Notes under the pieces: model-generated
What the model saw: only the letters and a program-made list of their open reading frames with translations
The model's database searches: none
Told to the model about the DNA's origin: nothing
Position numbers and translations under genes: made by a program
In this document: one piece after another, positions 1 to 10,500 of the stretch
Numbering within the stretch: the stretch's first letter is position 1
How the letters are laid out: every line of letters starts with the position of its first letter
Assembly (NCBI GenBank): GCA_033557465.1
Contig: CM066036.1
Span: 588,711,574 to 588,775,573, forward strand
DNA length: 64,000 bases
Direction of reading: 5' to 3'
From: Ichthyophis bannanicus
Taxonomy: Eukaryota > Chordata > Amphibia > Gymnophiona > Ichthyophiidae

Positions 1-641
1 GGCGCGTCTGACTTCAGCTCCAAAGAGAGAGCTGCTACAGGGGAGGGCAGGCTCTGCCGTGCACAGGGGGGCCCCGCGGCACGCTCGATTCTGCCGCGGC
101 GGCCCCTACCACGGCAGCAGACAGGTGGGGTTTTTTTTTCCAATTTTACTTTTCAAAAGAATGTTTTTTGCGCGGGGCCCCCTGAAACGTGGGGCCCTGT
201 GCAAAAGACATTCTCGCTCAATGGACGGGCCGGCCCTGCTCGCACGCACCAACTTACGTGGCTAGGCACACTCCGAGGGTGTGTTTCTGACACCACTACT
301 CAACGTAAAGAAAAACATGCCTCCTCATTCCCTATGTAATGTACAGGGTGATGCCTGGGCCAGGCTTCTGCGTTAGGCACACTGGGGACTCGAATCCATA
401 CTGCTTGTAACAGCGGTCAGTACCGTAACCATTGTGCTACAGCTCTGTTTCAGTGCTTTGTGTCTGTATGCCTTCTTACGATTAACGCGCAGTAACGCGC
501 CACGGCGCCCTGTAACGCTCGTTAGTTTTTGGAACGCGCGTTAGTGGTAACGATGTACCGCCCATGTCCTTATTTGGGGTTTCTGTCACTACCGCGGCTC
601 CTAACACGAATTGCACTAACGCAGTTTAGTAAACATACTCC
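1..641 (-). mobile_element. End of a PIF/Harbinger-like TIR element (copy 3, cut by window start)
   Basis: The terminus at 618-641 reads, on the minus strand, GGAGTATGTTTACTAAAC, matching the termini at 56141 and 61168. Positions 270-641 align in reverse with 61168-61550: the same tRNA-like module, the same 'acgcgcgtta' rich block and the same 'gaggcatgttttt' stretch. The flank is TAA (TTA on the minus strand), inside a CR1 reading frame where intact copies read straight through, so the insertion point is visible. The GC-rich first 270 bases hold the rest of the copy, with no transposase reading frame. TTA duplication and GGG-starting TIRs fit PIF/Harbinger; the family assignment is inference. 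Confidence 0.65.
384..447 (-). repeat. tRNA-like module inside the TIR element
   Basis: Read on the minus strand it has an A-box-like 'tagcacaatggtta' and a B-box-like 'ggattcgagtcccc', spaced as in tRNA genes. The same module recurs at 61363-61425. It has no clear acceptor stem, so it is not a working tRNA gene. Confidence 0.55.
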
Positions 642-644
642 TAA

Positions 645-1189
645 ATTTCATCTGCGATTTGGACGTCCAGTCTTCCAATTTATTGAATTCTTCGTACAAT
701 TTTTCATAATCCTCTTCTGTTTTAACTATTTTAAATAATTGTTTGTCATCTGCAAATTTGATTACCTCACTCGATATTCCTATTTCCTGGTCTTTTATGA
801 ATATGTTAAAAAGCAGCGGGCCCAGCACAATTCATCTTTCTCCATTGAGAAAATTGGCCATTTAGCCCTACTCTCTGTTTTCTATCTTTTAGTCAGCTCC
901 TGATCCACAATAGTACACTGCCTCCAAAACCATGACTTTTTAATTTGGCCAAAACTCTCTAATGAGGAACCTTGTCAAAGGCTTTCTGAAAATCCAGGTA
1001 CACTATATTTACTGGTTCACTTCAGTCTACCTGTTTATTCACACCTTCAAAAAAATATAACAGATTAATAAGACAAGACTTTCCTTGGCTAAATCCATGT
1101 TGGCTTTCTCCCATTAAACCATGACTATCTACATGTTCAGTAATTTTATTCTTTATAATGGTTTCTACCATTTTGCCCAGTGTTGACAT
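645..1189 (-). pseudogene. CR1-clade LINE reverse transcriptase fragment
   Basis: Minus-strand translation gives reverse transcriptase finger and palm blocks: a degraded 'D.QKAFDKVPH' region near 1000-960, then 'KFADDKQLFK' (catalytic FADD box) and the downstream 'LEDW.SK.QMKF' block. The copy is cut at 642 by the TIR element, exactly within the 'QMKF' block, and by the foldback element at 1190. Stops and frame changes are present, so it is inactive. It belongs with 1900-2735 and probably 3742-4470 as one CR1 copy. Confidence 0.8.
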
Positions 1190-1869
1190 CACATAAAAAA
1201 ATGCCCCAACACTAAGCTACGGGAATACAATACATTTAGGCAACAAGGTCTCAGACTAAAATGGGGTTGTGAATCAGGTCTTATCATGCCTGATAACCAT
1301 ACACCCTTTCGCATCAATGACCTTTTGATGTCGCCTCAAAATTATTATTTTTTTCTTTTTCTTTCAAGTTTTTCAAAAACACAGCATTGATCTAACAAAA
1401 TCAGCTGTTTGTCTTTAGATATTCTGTAAATAGAAATAAAGTCTTTCTGGAATATAACGCTATGTGCTTATCTTGATGAAGATGACGACGACCCCAACGC
1501 CAATCTTCAGCGCCTGTGCGTTTCACCAATCTCTCAGTTTCCTCAGGGGGTTTACTTAAGCACTTCCAGATATTCAATATCAGCTTCAATGTTCTAGCCC
1601 GCTGCTTCAGAATGTAACTACAATATCTTGATCTACTCGTTCTGAACGCAAGTCCAGCTCTCCAAACAACACCGCGTGTTTTGAAAAACTTGAAAGAAAA
1701 AGAAAAAAGAAAAATACTTTTGAGGCGACATCAAAAGGTCATTGATGCGAAAGGGTGTATGGTTATCAGGCATGATAAGACCTGATTCACAACCCCATTT
1801 TAGTCTGAGACCTTGTTGCCTAAATGTATCGTATTCTCGTAGTTTAATGTTGGGGCATTTTTTTATGTG
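1190..1869. mobile_element. Foldback element with ~195-bp inverted arms, inside CR1
   Basis: Positions 1190-1385 and 1671-1869 are near-perfect inverted copies, starting 'cacataaaaaaatgccccaac' on the left and ending with its complement on the right. The ~285-bp middle is unique and has no convincing gene. Flanking CR1 resumes on both sides, so this is an insertion. I cannot define a clean target duplication; the flank 'ttgacatca' occurs on both sides but not at matching distance. Confidence 0.75.
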
Positions 1870-1899
1870 TTGTTAATAGTTTAGTTGCTCTGACCGCAC

Positions 1900-2735
1900 C
1901 AATCAGTATTGACATCAGGCTTGTCTATCTGTAGTTTCCCGGTTCACTCCTAGAACCCTTTTTAAAAACTGGTGTTACATTGGCCATTCTCCAATCACAG
2001 ATTAGTGATAGCAGGTCTGCAATCTCACCAATCAAGGTGCTTTGCTACTCTTGTTGTAATACATCTTCCCGGTTTATCAATATTTCTTTTAATTCTTCTG
2101 ATGCACCAACTTTAAATACCATTTCTGGCATGGGTTACTTTCCTACATCTTCTTCAGTAAAGACTGAAGCAAAGAATTCATTCAGTCTCTCCTCTATGGC
2201 CTTGTTGTCCCTTAGCACCCCTTTTACTTCTCTATCATCCAATGGTCCAATTGACTCTCTTTGAAGTTTTTTGCTACAAATGTACTTGAAAAAGCTTTTG
2301 TTATGTGCTTTTCCTTCCACAGCAAGCTGTTTTTAAAATTCTCTTTTTGCCTCCCTTATTAGTGCCTTGAATCTAACTTGCAGTGCTTATGCTTCCTGTT
2401 TTCATCATATTGCTCCTTTATACATTTCCTGAAAGATGCTTTTTTGGCTATAACAGCCTCTCTAACCTCACCTTTAAACCATGCTGGCAGTATTTTAGCC
2501 TTCCTTCTACTTTTCTTAAATCGTGGAATACATCTAGTCTGGGCTTCCAAGATAGTATTTTTAAACAACGCCCATGCTTGATATAAACCTTTAACCTTTG
2601 CAGCTGTTCCTTTTAGTTTTCTCTTAACAATTTTCTTCATTTTATCATAGTCTCCCTTTTGAAAGTTGAAAGGATGTACTGTGAATTTCCTTGCTGTCCT
2701 GCTTCCATTTGTTAAATCAAATGTCATCATGCTAT
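1900..2735 (-). pseudogene. CR1-clade LINE: endonuclease-RT linker and RT N-terminal part
   Basis: Minus-strand reading frames at 2730-2359 and 2320-2135 encode the segment between endonuclease and reverse transcriptase in CR1 ORF2: the post-endonuclease 'MMTFDL' block, a lysine-rich linker, the 'FFKYI' block, and 'FFASVFT' ahead of the RT fingers. Compared with the better copy at 41455-43500 the order is the same. It is broken by frame changes between 2359 and 2320 and by the foldback insertion downstream. Confidence 0.75.
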
Positions 2736-3741
2736 GATCTTCTTACTTGGAAGATCGAACGCAACAAGTCAAATGTGCCCAAAAGAAGTCACTGCAGTTC
2801 TTCATCATGCAAGGAATACCACAAGGATCAGCCCTTTCATCAATGCTCTTTAATATTTACATCCAACCCATATGCAACATCATTAAACGCCACAAACTCC
2901 ACTACCACATCTATGCTGATGACATGGTGTATGCTCCAATCAACCTACTAGCGCTAAACACCACAACAATAACCAAATGCCTTGAAGACATGAATGCCTG
3001 GCTCATAGCCAACAACCTAACGGTCCACTATGATAAAACTGAGGCAATGTTCGTCACCAGGAACCCCACCTTTATTCCACCACAAACAATCAGCATCCTA
3101 GACAAACTTATAATAGTCAAAGATGAAATTAAGTACCTGGGCATCACATTGGACAGAGCTCTGAACCTGAAATCCCACATCACCAAAACCACAAACAAGG
3201 CCTATCAACACTTGAGAATAATCAGAAAGATCAAGCCAATACTCCGCCAGGACCACTTCCTCACAGTGTGCCAAGCACTCATCATACCCCTGCTTGATTA
3301 CGAAAACTCTCTATATCAAGGTCTCCCTCAGCAGACCTTACACCCACTCCAGATGGTGCAAAACACTACAGCACGCATCATAACAGACACTCCAAGAGCT
3401 GAGCACATCACCCCTGTCTTACAACAACTGCACTGGCTCCCAATGGTGGCAAGAGCAAAATTTAAAACAATCATGATCATCTTTAAAATCATTCACAATC
3501 TCTCAGCAGACGTTCTCCAAGACATCATAACAAGGGATATCTGCAATAGAGCAAGAAGGGCCAATAATGAGAACATGATCGGCACACCTGCAGGATATCA
3601 CAAGACTAAACAAATAACTTCAAAAAGAGCTCCATCACTACTGGCGTCCACACTATGGAACTCCCTCCCAATGAGCCTGAGGGCATTACATGACATCACA
3701 GACTTCCGCAAAGCCCTTCAAAACTTTAATCCTATATGACT
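2736..3741 (+). pseudogene. L2-like LINE reverse transcriptase, C-terminal part
   Basis: One open frame at 2747-3739 (330 codons) covers the RT palm onward: 'GIPQGSALS' (residues ~23-31), the catalytic 'YADDMVY' (~56-62), 'YLGITLD', 'LLDYENSLYQGLP', then the 'ITPVLQQLHWLP' and 'LWNSLP' blocks typical of L2-type LINE ends. The N-terminal part is missing and no 3' tail follows. It lies between two minus-strand CR1 pieces that are not contiguous, so the insertion came with loss of CR1 sequence, or two CR1 copies are involved. Confidence 0.85.
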
Positions 3742-4470
3742 CAATGTCCTCTCTAATGTAGAGTGCAACCCCTCCACAAATTTAATCTACCCTATCATTG
3801 CAATATAGTTTGTACCCAGGTATCACAATATCCCACTGGTTGTCCTCCTTCCACCAGGTCTCTGAGATGCCAATCATATCTAACTTTTCATTTAGTGCTA
3901 TATATTCTAGCTCTCCCATCTTATTTTTTAGATTTCTAGAATTTGCATACAGGCATTTTAGAGGTTGTATTTCATTCATATTCTTCTGGTTATCAGTTGA
4001 TGGGGTAATTTGGAATCTTTCAGCTCTGTACTTAAGGGCATATGGGTTACTTTTATTTTTTTTTAACTTCTCTGTCAGGATGCTCTAACTTCCCTCTCTT
4101 GCTGTTATCCTTCAAGAATACATCCTTCCGAACCATGCGCTCTTGAGTGACTGTTGACTTTCCCTATTATCTAGTTTAAAATCTGCTCTATCTCCTTTTT
4201 AAAGGTTAATGCCAGCAGCCTGGTACCTTCCCAGTTAAGATGGAATCCATCCTTTCGGAAAAGCCTCTCCTTTCTCCAGAATGTTGCCCAGTTCCTAACA
4301 AATCCAAAACTCTCTTCTTTGCTCTGTTGTCTCATCTACACATTGAGACTCTGTCCTGTGCAAGGAATGGGAAGCATTTCAGAGAATGCTACACTGGAAG
4401 TTCTGGATTTCAACTTCCTACATTAAAGCCTAAATTTGGGCTCCAGAACCTCCCTCCCATACTTTCCTAT
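3742..4470 (-). pseudogene. CR1-clade LINE: ORF1 end and start of ORF2 endonuclease
   Basis: The minus-strand frame 3979-3782 encodes the start of a CR1 apurinic-like endonuclease ('CLYANSRNLKNKMGEL', then 'IGISETWW'), close to the plus-strand copy at 40642. Upstream, 4470-4240 corresponds in reverse to the ORF1 esterase end seen at 40165-40440. The 5' limit is unclear. The copy stops at 3742, inside the endonuclease, next to the L2-like fragment. Confidence 0.75.
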
Positions 4471-5264
4471 GTCATTGGTAACAAATGCAGGTTAGCAAAA
4501 GTTCAAGTTCAAGTCATCATTATCAAGCACGAGTGGTCATGTAAGCTGCAATCATTGGTGGAAGATTACCAATGGGTGATTGGTTTGCTGTTTGGAAGCA
4601 TAAAGCTAACCCATTTGAAGAAATCGCCCCGGAAATACCTACTGTATTTGATTATAACTTGCCTTAAGCTGAGATTTGGGGCAGCAAGTATTTACATATA
4701 AAAATCCAAATCTATTGTGGGGGCCCAAAATCACTGCTTAGAATCACAGTTCCTGGACACACTTTTTTAATAGCTCTCACAATAACTGCTGCCTCTTGAG
4801 TGTGTAATTTCAAGAGCAGATGTCAGTGCACAAGCACAAGCTTAATTTTTCTGCAGTCGTGGTGCAAGAAGCTAAGCAGCAGAAACATAATCCTCTGCTG
4901 CCATAGAAGGTCAGTGGGTGTGAAAGAGCATGAAATTGCTCTACAAACAATTATGAGTGAGTTGTTGAAAATTAAATATATCTGAAAAGAGAATCGTGAC
5001 ACTGTAACAGAGATTCAGGAGGAGGTTGCCCCCTTAAAAGAACAGTTTAACATTGTACAAGCCAGAATGACCCATGGTGGAGCAGAGGCTTGAAGCCTGG
5101 AAAAAACTGATTGTGTCCTTATAACATATCACAAAATCTGTGTATGTTTTGGAGTGCACTCTGGAAGATTTAAATATTTGTTGCAGGCACAACAACTTAA
5201 GGATTTTTGCGATCTGAGGGCAATTATTTGGAATCCTGTGTCAATGATCTTTTGCCAAAATGGA
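4471..5264. other. No gene recognised
   Basis: AT-rich sequence with only short chance reading frames. I see no repeat family, tail or RNA gene that I can name here. Confidence 0.5.
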
Positions 5265-5492
5265 GGAGTATCCTAATGGTTAGAGCACTGGATTTGGGAA
5301 CCAAGCAACCCAAGGTTCAATTCCCACTAGCCCCTTCTTGTAGCCTTGGGCAAGTCACTTAACTCTCCATTGTCTCAGAAAATTCCATGTTATCAATGTC
5401 CCTGTTTAATATACATTGCCAAGTTTCAGTCACTATGTAAACAACTGATTGAAATGATAAAGCACTATAAAAGACCTAATAAATAAATTGGC
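5265..5492 (+). repeat. tRNA-derived CORE/MIR-like SINE
   Basis: A tRNA-like head with 'cctaatggttagagcac' (A box) and 'ggttcaattccc' (B box) is followed by 'cttgggcaagtcacttaac', the hallmark of the MIR/CORE-SINE central region. It ends in an A-rich 'aataaataaat' tail near 5490. Good match to the family by eye, older and diverged. Confidence 0.75.
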
Positions 5493-5586
5493 TTTTGCCA
5501 CAACTTTTGGTTCTTAGTTTTAAAAGATCTTTTGAAATGAACACATCTATGGGCCATCTTCATATAGATCTGTGACTGGAAGGTAC
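5493..5586. other. Flank of Ty3/Gypsy element A
   Basis: Unrecognised sequence. The four bases before the LTR are GTAC; those after the other LTR at 12071 are GTAT, so any 4-bp target duplication is imperfect. Confidence 0.4.
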
Positions 5587-7156
5587 TGTCAGACGGATGC
5601 CTGGGTGAGAATGTTCACAGCCTTGGCAAAGGCATATATCAATATGATTTGCAAGGGATTGTGGGAAATGCAGTCCATTCACACCAGACACAGCCGCTCA
5701 CAATAATTAGTTGTGCTTGAGTGTAAAGCCAATAAGATATTTATTTATGGGGTTATTTCTCCCAACACAGATATGCTTGGTAGCACATAAAACAGGATAC
5801 TTGCTTTCAGTGTTAAACTTAGAAAAACAAAATCAGGAAAACAACAGTTGAATTTGTCAGGCAATCAAATCAAAAGAATAAAGACCTGGTTGGTAACAAA
5901 CTGGTCTTTTCTGTAGGCTCTAGCTAATATTTTCTTAGCAGTGCATCAAACAACAAGCAAAACCCACAAAGAAGGGAAAAACTGTTCTTTTCAGGTTAAC
6001 TTCTTATATCTTCACACATAGACTCAGAAGTGATTCCCTCAGAGCTCAAAAGCAATTAGGTAAGGCTCAATTGCTAGCAGTTATCCAGCTGAAACCCCTT
6101 AGCTGGCTTACGTCCTACTGCGTGGCTCAAAATCCTACTCAGGAGCTTTTCTGAGTAGATTAAAGAACAAGTTTGTATTTCTTTGTGATGGTTGTTGTAC
6201 TTTGTAACAGTAAATTACCAAAGGAGTTTAGACAGAGAGCAATCCATGTATTCACAGCCTGTATCTAAGACCTCTCCCCCTTCTTCAACAATCATGGGTT
6301 CAATATCATGGATTGGCACAGAGGAATTTCTCAATGGAGCACTCTCAGGAGAATACTTGTTTCCCTGCTGTCTTTCAAGGTTATAGCAAGGGCATAGATC
6401 AGTGTTCATACCTGAGCTTCCATTACTGTTAGAGTTCCTCTCTAAATAGCCTGGCCAGTTTGTAGTCCAGTTCTTATGTCCAGCCTTCCAATCCAGATCC
6501 CTGGACACTGGATCTCTCTTCACATACCCTCTGGCACGGGTCCTAGGGTCCCTTCCAAGTGCAGCCGTCTCCCTCACAGGTACCGTCTGGAGATTCCTAG
6601 CTCTGCAGCACCACTCCTCTGGTTTTGCCCAGTCCAATGGTGTATGCTGGCCTTTTGAATGTCTCCCAGTATACGTACTGCTCTGGACTCCTTTAGACCT
6701 CCCAAATGCTTTTCTCTTCTTTCTTCCAAAGGGTTTCTTGCCCTCTCTGTCCGTCCGCTCTGGCTTCTGCTTCTGATGATCCTCCCGATGATGAAGCTGT
6801 CCAAGATCATGAAGATGTCCAAGCTGAATCTGAGGCTGATTCTCTGTAGAATAAACTCTACCTTTATTCTGCTTAGAAGAGTGCTCCACCCTAGCACAGC
6901 GCAGCTCTGCTGAATCAAGCCCTGCCCTTTGAGATGAGTGCTTGGGGATTACCTCATAGCCCTCCTGATTGAACACACGTTTCCCCACTTCAGCTCCTCT
7001 AATGGCTGTTGGAAACTTGGTGCATTCTGAGACTGGTAGTCTTTTATGGAAAAATTCTGTTTTCTTATTTCTACCAGAACTGACAGGTTGCTTGTTCAGA
7101 GTCACTTCACCTTTTCTATAGCTCCTTCCTGAGCTATGATAAGCTTCCTTATCACA
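5587..7156 (-). repeat. 3' LTR of element A
   Basis: 1570 bp, same ends as the 5' LTR, about 21 differences. The integrase reading frame continues through the polypurine tract and 314 codons into this LTR. Confidence 0.92.
6215..7156 (-). CDS. LTR-encoded reading frame, 3' LTR copy of element A (in frame with integrase)
   Basis: The open frame 7753-6215 starts in integrase, crosses the G-rich polypurine tract and ends with a stop inside the LTR at 6215. The LTR part is about 313 codons and almost identical to 12019-11129. Keeping a frame open across the polypurine tract and 940 bp of LTR in both copies suggests that coding potential here is, or recently was, selected. Confidence 0.45.
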   Translation of the reverse strand, partial: CDKEAYHSSGRSYRKGEVTLNKQPVSSGRNKKTEFFHKRLPVSECTKFPTAIRGAEVGKRVFNQEGYEVIPKHSSQRAGLDSAELRCARVEHSSKQNKGRVYSTENQPQIQLGHLHDLGQLHHREDHQKQKPERTDREGKKPFGRKKRKAFGRSKGVQSSTYTGRHSKGQHTPLDWAKPEEWCCRARNLQTVPVRETAALGRDPRTRARGYVKRDPVSRDLDWKAGHKNWTTNWPGYLERNSNSNGSSGMNTDLCPCYNLERQQGNKYSPESAPLRNSSVPIHDIEPMIVEEGGEVLDTGCEYMDCSLSKLLW

Positions 7157-7169
7157 TACCCCCCTGCTT
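7157..7169 (-). promoter_or_regulatory. Polypurine tract of element A
   Basis: The minus strand reads AAGCAGGGGGGTA immediately before the 3' LTR, as expected for plus-strand priming. Element B has AGTGGGGGGA at the equivalent place. Confidence 0.75.
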
Positions 7170-7209
7170 AAGTTATTACGGACTGATGTAACTGGTGAAA
7201 CTTCTTCTC

Positions 7210-8688
7210 TACAGTCCGTAATACCTACGAGAGTGTTATCTTTTTGAAGCTCACTTTCTTCCTGACTGGCTTCAGGGTCATTATTATTTACAGGCCTCTC
7301 CTTCCAAGACTTAAGTACATTAATATGGTAGGTCTGCCTATGCCCTTTTGCATTTTCTACCATATAAGACACTGGGCTCACTTGTTTAACAACCTTCCAT
7401 GGCCCTTTCCACTGTACTTCAAATTTTGGGGCTGTACCTGCTACTTGAACCAAAACCTTTTCACCAATGCTTAATTGGCGGCTTTTGGCCTTCCTATCAT
7501 ACCACCCTTTCTGGCGTACTTGGCTGTCCTGCAGGTTCCTCTCAGCAACCTGCGAGGTCCTTTTCAAATGTGCTCTCAGGTCACGTAGAAACTGTGGCAC
7601 ATCCTGACTTCCTGGTTCAGGATCAATCCATTGTTCCCTCAAAATATCTAACAAACCCCGTGGAGCCCTACCATACATCAATTCATATGGAGTTACACCT
7701 AGGGACACCTGAATTCTTTCCCTGCAGGCATATAAGGCAAAGGGCAATAACATATCCCATTATTTTACCTCTCCTGCTAACCCCCTTCTCAACATTTGTT
7801 TGAGAGTTTGGTTGAATCTCTCCACCAAACCGTTTGATTGTGGATGGTAGGCTGAGGTTTTCACGTGATGAATGCCAAAGGCATCCCAGACCTGGGCCAA
7901 ATATTTGGATACAAAATTGGACCCTCGGTCAGTCAACACCTCTCTTGGGAATCCCACTTCACAAAACAATTTTACTAGCTCTAAAGCTATTGTTTTTGCA
8001 GAAACATTCCTCAATGGTATATGGCCCAGGTAAACCTTGTTGCCTGATCTACCATAACTAGGATGTATTGGAAACCTCAGGGCGTTTTGACTAATGGGCC
8101 TACAATATCCATGGCAATGCGACTAATTGGGTCTGTGATAATTGGCATGGGAATCAATGGCACCACCGGTGGGTGAGCCGCTGTAACTCGCTGACACGCT
8201 GGACATGCAGCACAAAACTGGGCAGTTTCTTTGAAAATACCTGGCCAGTAAAAACGCATAAGTATTTGATCCAGCGTTCCTTGCATCCCTTTATGACCTC
8301 CAACTGGATGATCATGTGCTAATCTAAGTATTAGCCCTTTGAAAGTTGTGGGTACCACCAATTGTTTACGTATGGTCCCATTTCTGGGGTCCTGACTCTC
8401 TCTATATAATATTTCATTATCTAGTCTGAATCTGGGCAACTCCTCCCTGACCTCATGAGCATACTTAAAAGCTCGGGTGAGAGCTTGATCAACTCGCTGC
8501 TCTTGTGGAAAGTTAGGAAACTTTGCCACTAACTCAGCTGGCACCCAGGGTAAACTTTGACCAGCTAACATCTCAGCCCTACACTGTGCTCTGCAAAGTC
8601 TCTCACGCCGCTTTTGTGCTTTCAACTTTCTTATTTTACCAGATGATGGGGTTATTAAATCATCATGAGAGGGTAAGTCTCCTAATAA
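7210..8688 (-). pseudogene. Integrase of element A (broken)
   Basis: In order: an HHCC zinc-binding domain ('HDHPVGGHKG...CAACPAC', near 8320-8200), a DDE core with D in 'MDIVGPL' (near 8120), D in 'LTDRGSNF' and E in 'SNGLVERFNQ' 36 residues later (a D-35-E arrangement, 7950-7830), and a C-terminal GPY/F-like module ('WKGPWKVV', near 7400). No chromodomain. Breaks: TGA at 8077-8079, a frameshift near 8018-8025, and TAA at 7757-7759. The TGA looks like decay of a CpG codon. All three catalytic acids remain readable. It follows protease in the same frame past an amber codon, the GmrI-like order. Confidence 0.85.
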
Positions 8689-10146
8689 CTATGCCTGCTT
8701 CCCCTCCTCCTTCTGCTGGCTCTCTACCTTAGCCTGCGAGCGGGTGGATACAAGGCCCCTCTTATTACCTATAGTTTGGTCTTCTGGAAGCTTAACCATC
8801 TTTTTAGCTAGGGACTGAGGACTTCCAAAGAAAGGCCCGGGAGCTATTTCCATTATTCCTTCTCCCTCCTTCTTTCCTAGCCCTTCCACTAGACCCTGTT
8901 TAAATCTTGGCCAGTCTCTTCCTAGAACCAAATCAAAGGGTAGCCTAGGCACCACTGCTAACAGGACTTCCTCTTGTTCCCCCAGGCACTTAACCTTTAG
9001 CCTATAGGTGGGATATGATGTTGCAGCACCATGAATGCATCTGATGTGAACTTGGCTTTCAGGGGTTCTAGGCACAAATCCTTCTTGGGCCTCTATCCTC
9101 TTCCAAAGCCTTTTTGACATCATACTCTGGTCTGCCCCAGAGTCTAACAAAGCATTTGTGGTAATTCCTTGCACATCAACCATCAAAAGAAATCCTTCTT
9201 TGGGCTGTTTTAAATCCACACCCATTAAGCTAGTGTGTGTCTGGCATCCCTTTTCTAAATGTCCCCATTTTACACACTTGAAACATTTCTTTCTACTCCA
9301 CTGTGTCATCTGGTTTGGCACAGTACATTTATTTTCAGAAACATTTTTAACTATTTTCTTTTCTGATACAGCACAGCTTGCCTCAGCACCAATCTTCAGA
9401 GGGCCACCCATTCTATGGCAAGCCTGCGTGGCTTCCAAGAATCTCTCTGCTAGCATGGTTGCCTCTCCAAGATTTTGGCAATTTTGCTGTATAAGGAAAG
9501 TGTGCAAATCTTTAGGCACAGCAGACATAAATTGTTCAAGCATAATAATGTCTAATAACATTTCTAACGTCTTTTGCTCAGGCTCCAACCATTTTACAGC
9601 TAATCCTCTGATTCTCTGACTCAGAGCCCTGGGTGTTTCACCCACTCTCAATGTAGTAGCTCTAAACATTCGCCTATACTCTGAAATAGACAACCCTAGG
9701 CGATCTCTAATAGCAGCGTTTACATCCTTATAATTCAAAGCCTGGGCTGCTGGCATTGCTCTATAAGCTGCAAGCGCCTCTCCAGTTAATGAGGCTGCCA
9801 GCCTTACTGCCCACTGGGTCTCTGGCCATGCTAATGCTTGTGCCAATCTCTCAAAAGACTCTAGAAAATCATCAACATTATCAGCTGGAGTTAGCTTCCT
9901 AAAACTAAATGCCCCAATTCCCTGATTGAGTCCCACAATGTCCACATGTGGTGTACCAGTATTTACTGCTGGTCTTGCATCTGGTCCACTTTGGTTCTGC
10001 AGTTTAACCAGGGCTTGCACCAGATCAAGCACTGGCTTCTGCTGGTCCATTAAGGCTTTCCTAGCAGTGTCCTGAGCCTGCTGTGCTAACTCCTGTTGCC
10101 TGCTAAACTGGGCTGCCATCCAGCTAGCCATCTCCCTTGGATCCAT
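8689..10146 (-). CDS. Gag-protease of element A (SCAN-type Gag, CCHC knuckle, aspartic protease)
   Basis: About 485 codons in one unbroken frame. I place the start at the ATG at 10146 ('MDPREMASW') because it matches element B's start; an upstream in-frame ATG at 10200 falls in the poly(T)-flanked leader. In order: a Gln-rich helix, a SCAN-like capsid region ('DNVDDFLESFERLAQAL' to 'EATMLAERFLEA', roughly 9890-9420), a zinc knuckle 'CFKCVKWGHLEKGC' (CX2CX4HX4C, near 9290-9245), and a retropepsin with 'LLDSGADQS' (near 9150-9125) and a C-terminal 'LVLGRDW' flap-end motif. It ends at an amber codon (8691-8689), after which the same frame continues toward integrase. Vertebrate SCAN domains are known to derive from GmrI-like Gag. 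Confidence 0.85.
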   Translation of the reverse strand: MDPREMASWMAAQFSRQQELAQQAQDTARKALMDQQKPVLDLVQALVKLQNQSGPDARPAVNTGTPHVDIVGLNQGIGAFSFRKLTPADNVDDFLESFERLAQALAWPETQWAVRLAASLTGEALAAYRAMPAAQALNYKDVNAAIRDRLGLSISEYRRMFRATTLRVGETPRALSQRIRGLAVKWLEPEQKTLEMLLDIIMLEQFMSAVPKDLHTFLIQQNCQNLGEATMLAERFLEATQACHRMGGPLKIGAEASCAVSEKKIVKNVSENKCTVPNQMTQWSRKKCFKCVKWGHLEKGCQTHTSLMGVDLKQPKEGFLLMVDVQGITTNALLDSGADQSMMSKRLWKRIEAQEGFVPRTPESQVHIRCIHGAATSYPTYRLKVKCLGEQEEVLLAVVPRLPFDLVLGRDWPRFKQGLVEGLGKKEGEGIMEIAPGPFFGSPQSLAKKMVKLPEDQTIGNKRGLVSTRSQAKVESQQKEEGKQA

Positions 10147-10480
10147 CTTGATCCCTGCAAGAAAACACAAAAAAAACCCCCACAGTGCACCACCTTCCAA
10201 ACAGGTGTTTTTTTTTTCTACTCTTTTTTTTTTTTCAATTACCCCTGTGCCTTACTCCCATCCACCACTAGACATGCCCAGGTACTTGTTACCTTATGCC
10301 AGTGATCAATCCAGCTCTGCACAGGGTCTTTTCTTCCTGGAACAGCTACCTGGAACAGCCACCTCTCCTCCAAAGTGCAGTTGAGGGAAAATCTTTTCTT
10401 TCAGCTTTTATGCCTGAACTGTCTTTTCCTTCAGACTTGAGTTGTAATCCTTAGCAAGTAAATCCCTTTGCGCAAAAGCA

Positions 10481-10498
10481 ATCCGAAAAACTACGCCA
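10481..10498 (-). promoter_or_regulatory. Putative primer-binding site of element A
   Basis: Two bases after the 5' LTR the minus strand reads TGGCGTAGTTTTTCGG. TGG at this distance is the usual start of a tRNA-primer site, and element B has TGGCGTAGTAGTACGG at the same place. I cannot name the tRNA from memory. Confidence 0.6.
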
Positions 10499-10500
10499 TT

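Noticed and set aside
6215..7156. Envelope gene in element A LTR
   Set aside because: No signal peptide, membrane span or surface/transmembrane layout; strongly charged and wholly within the LTR.
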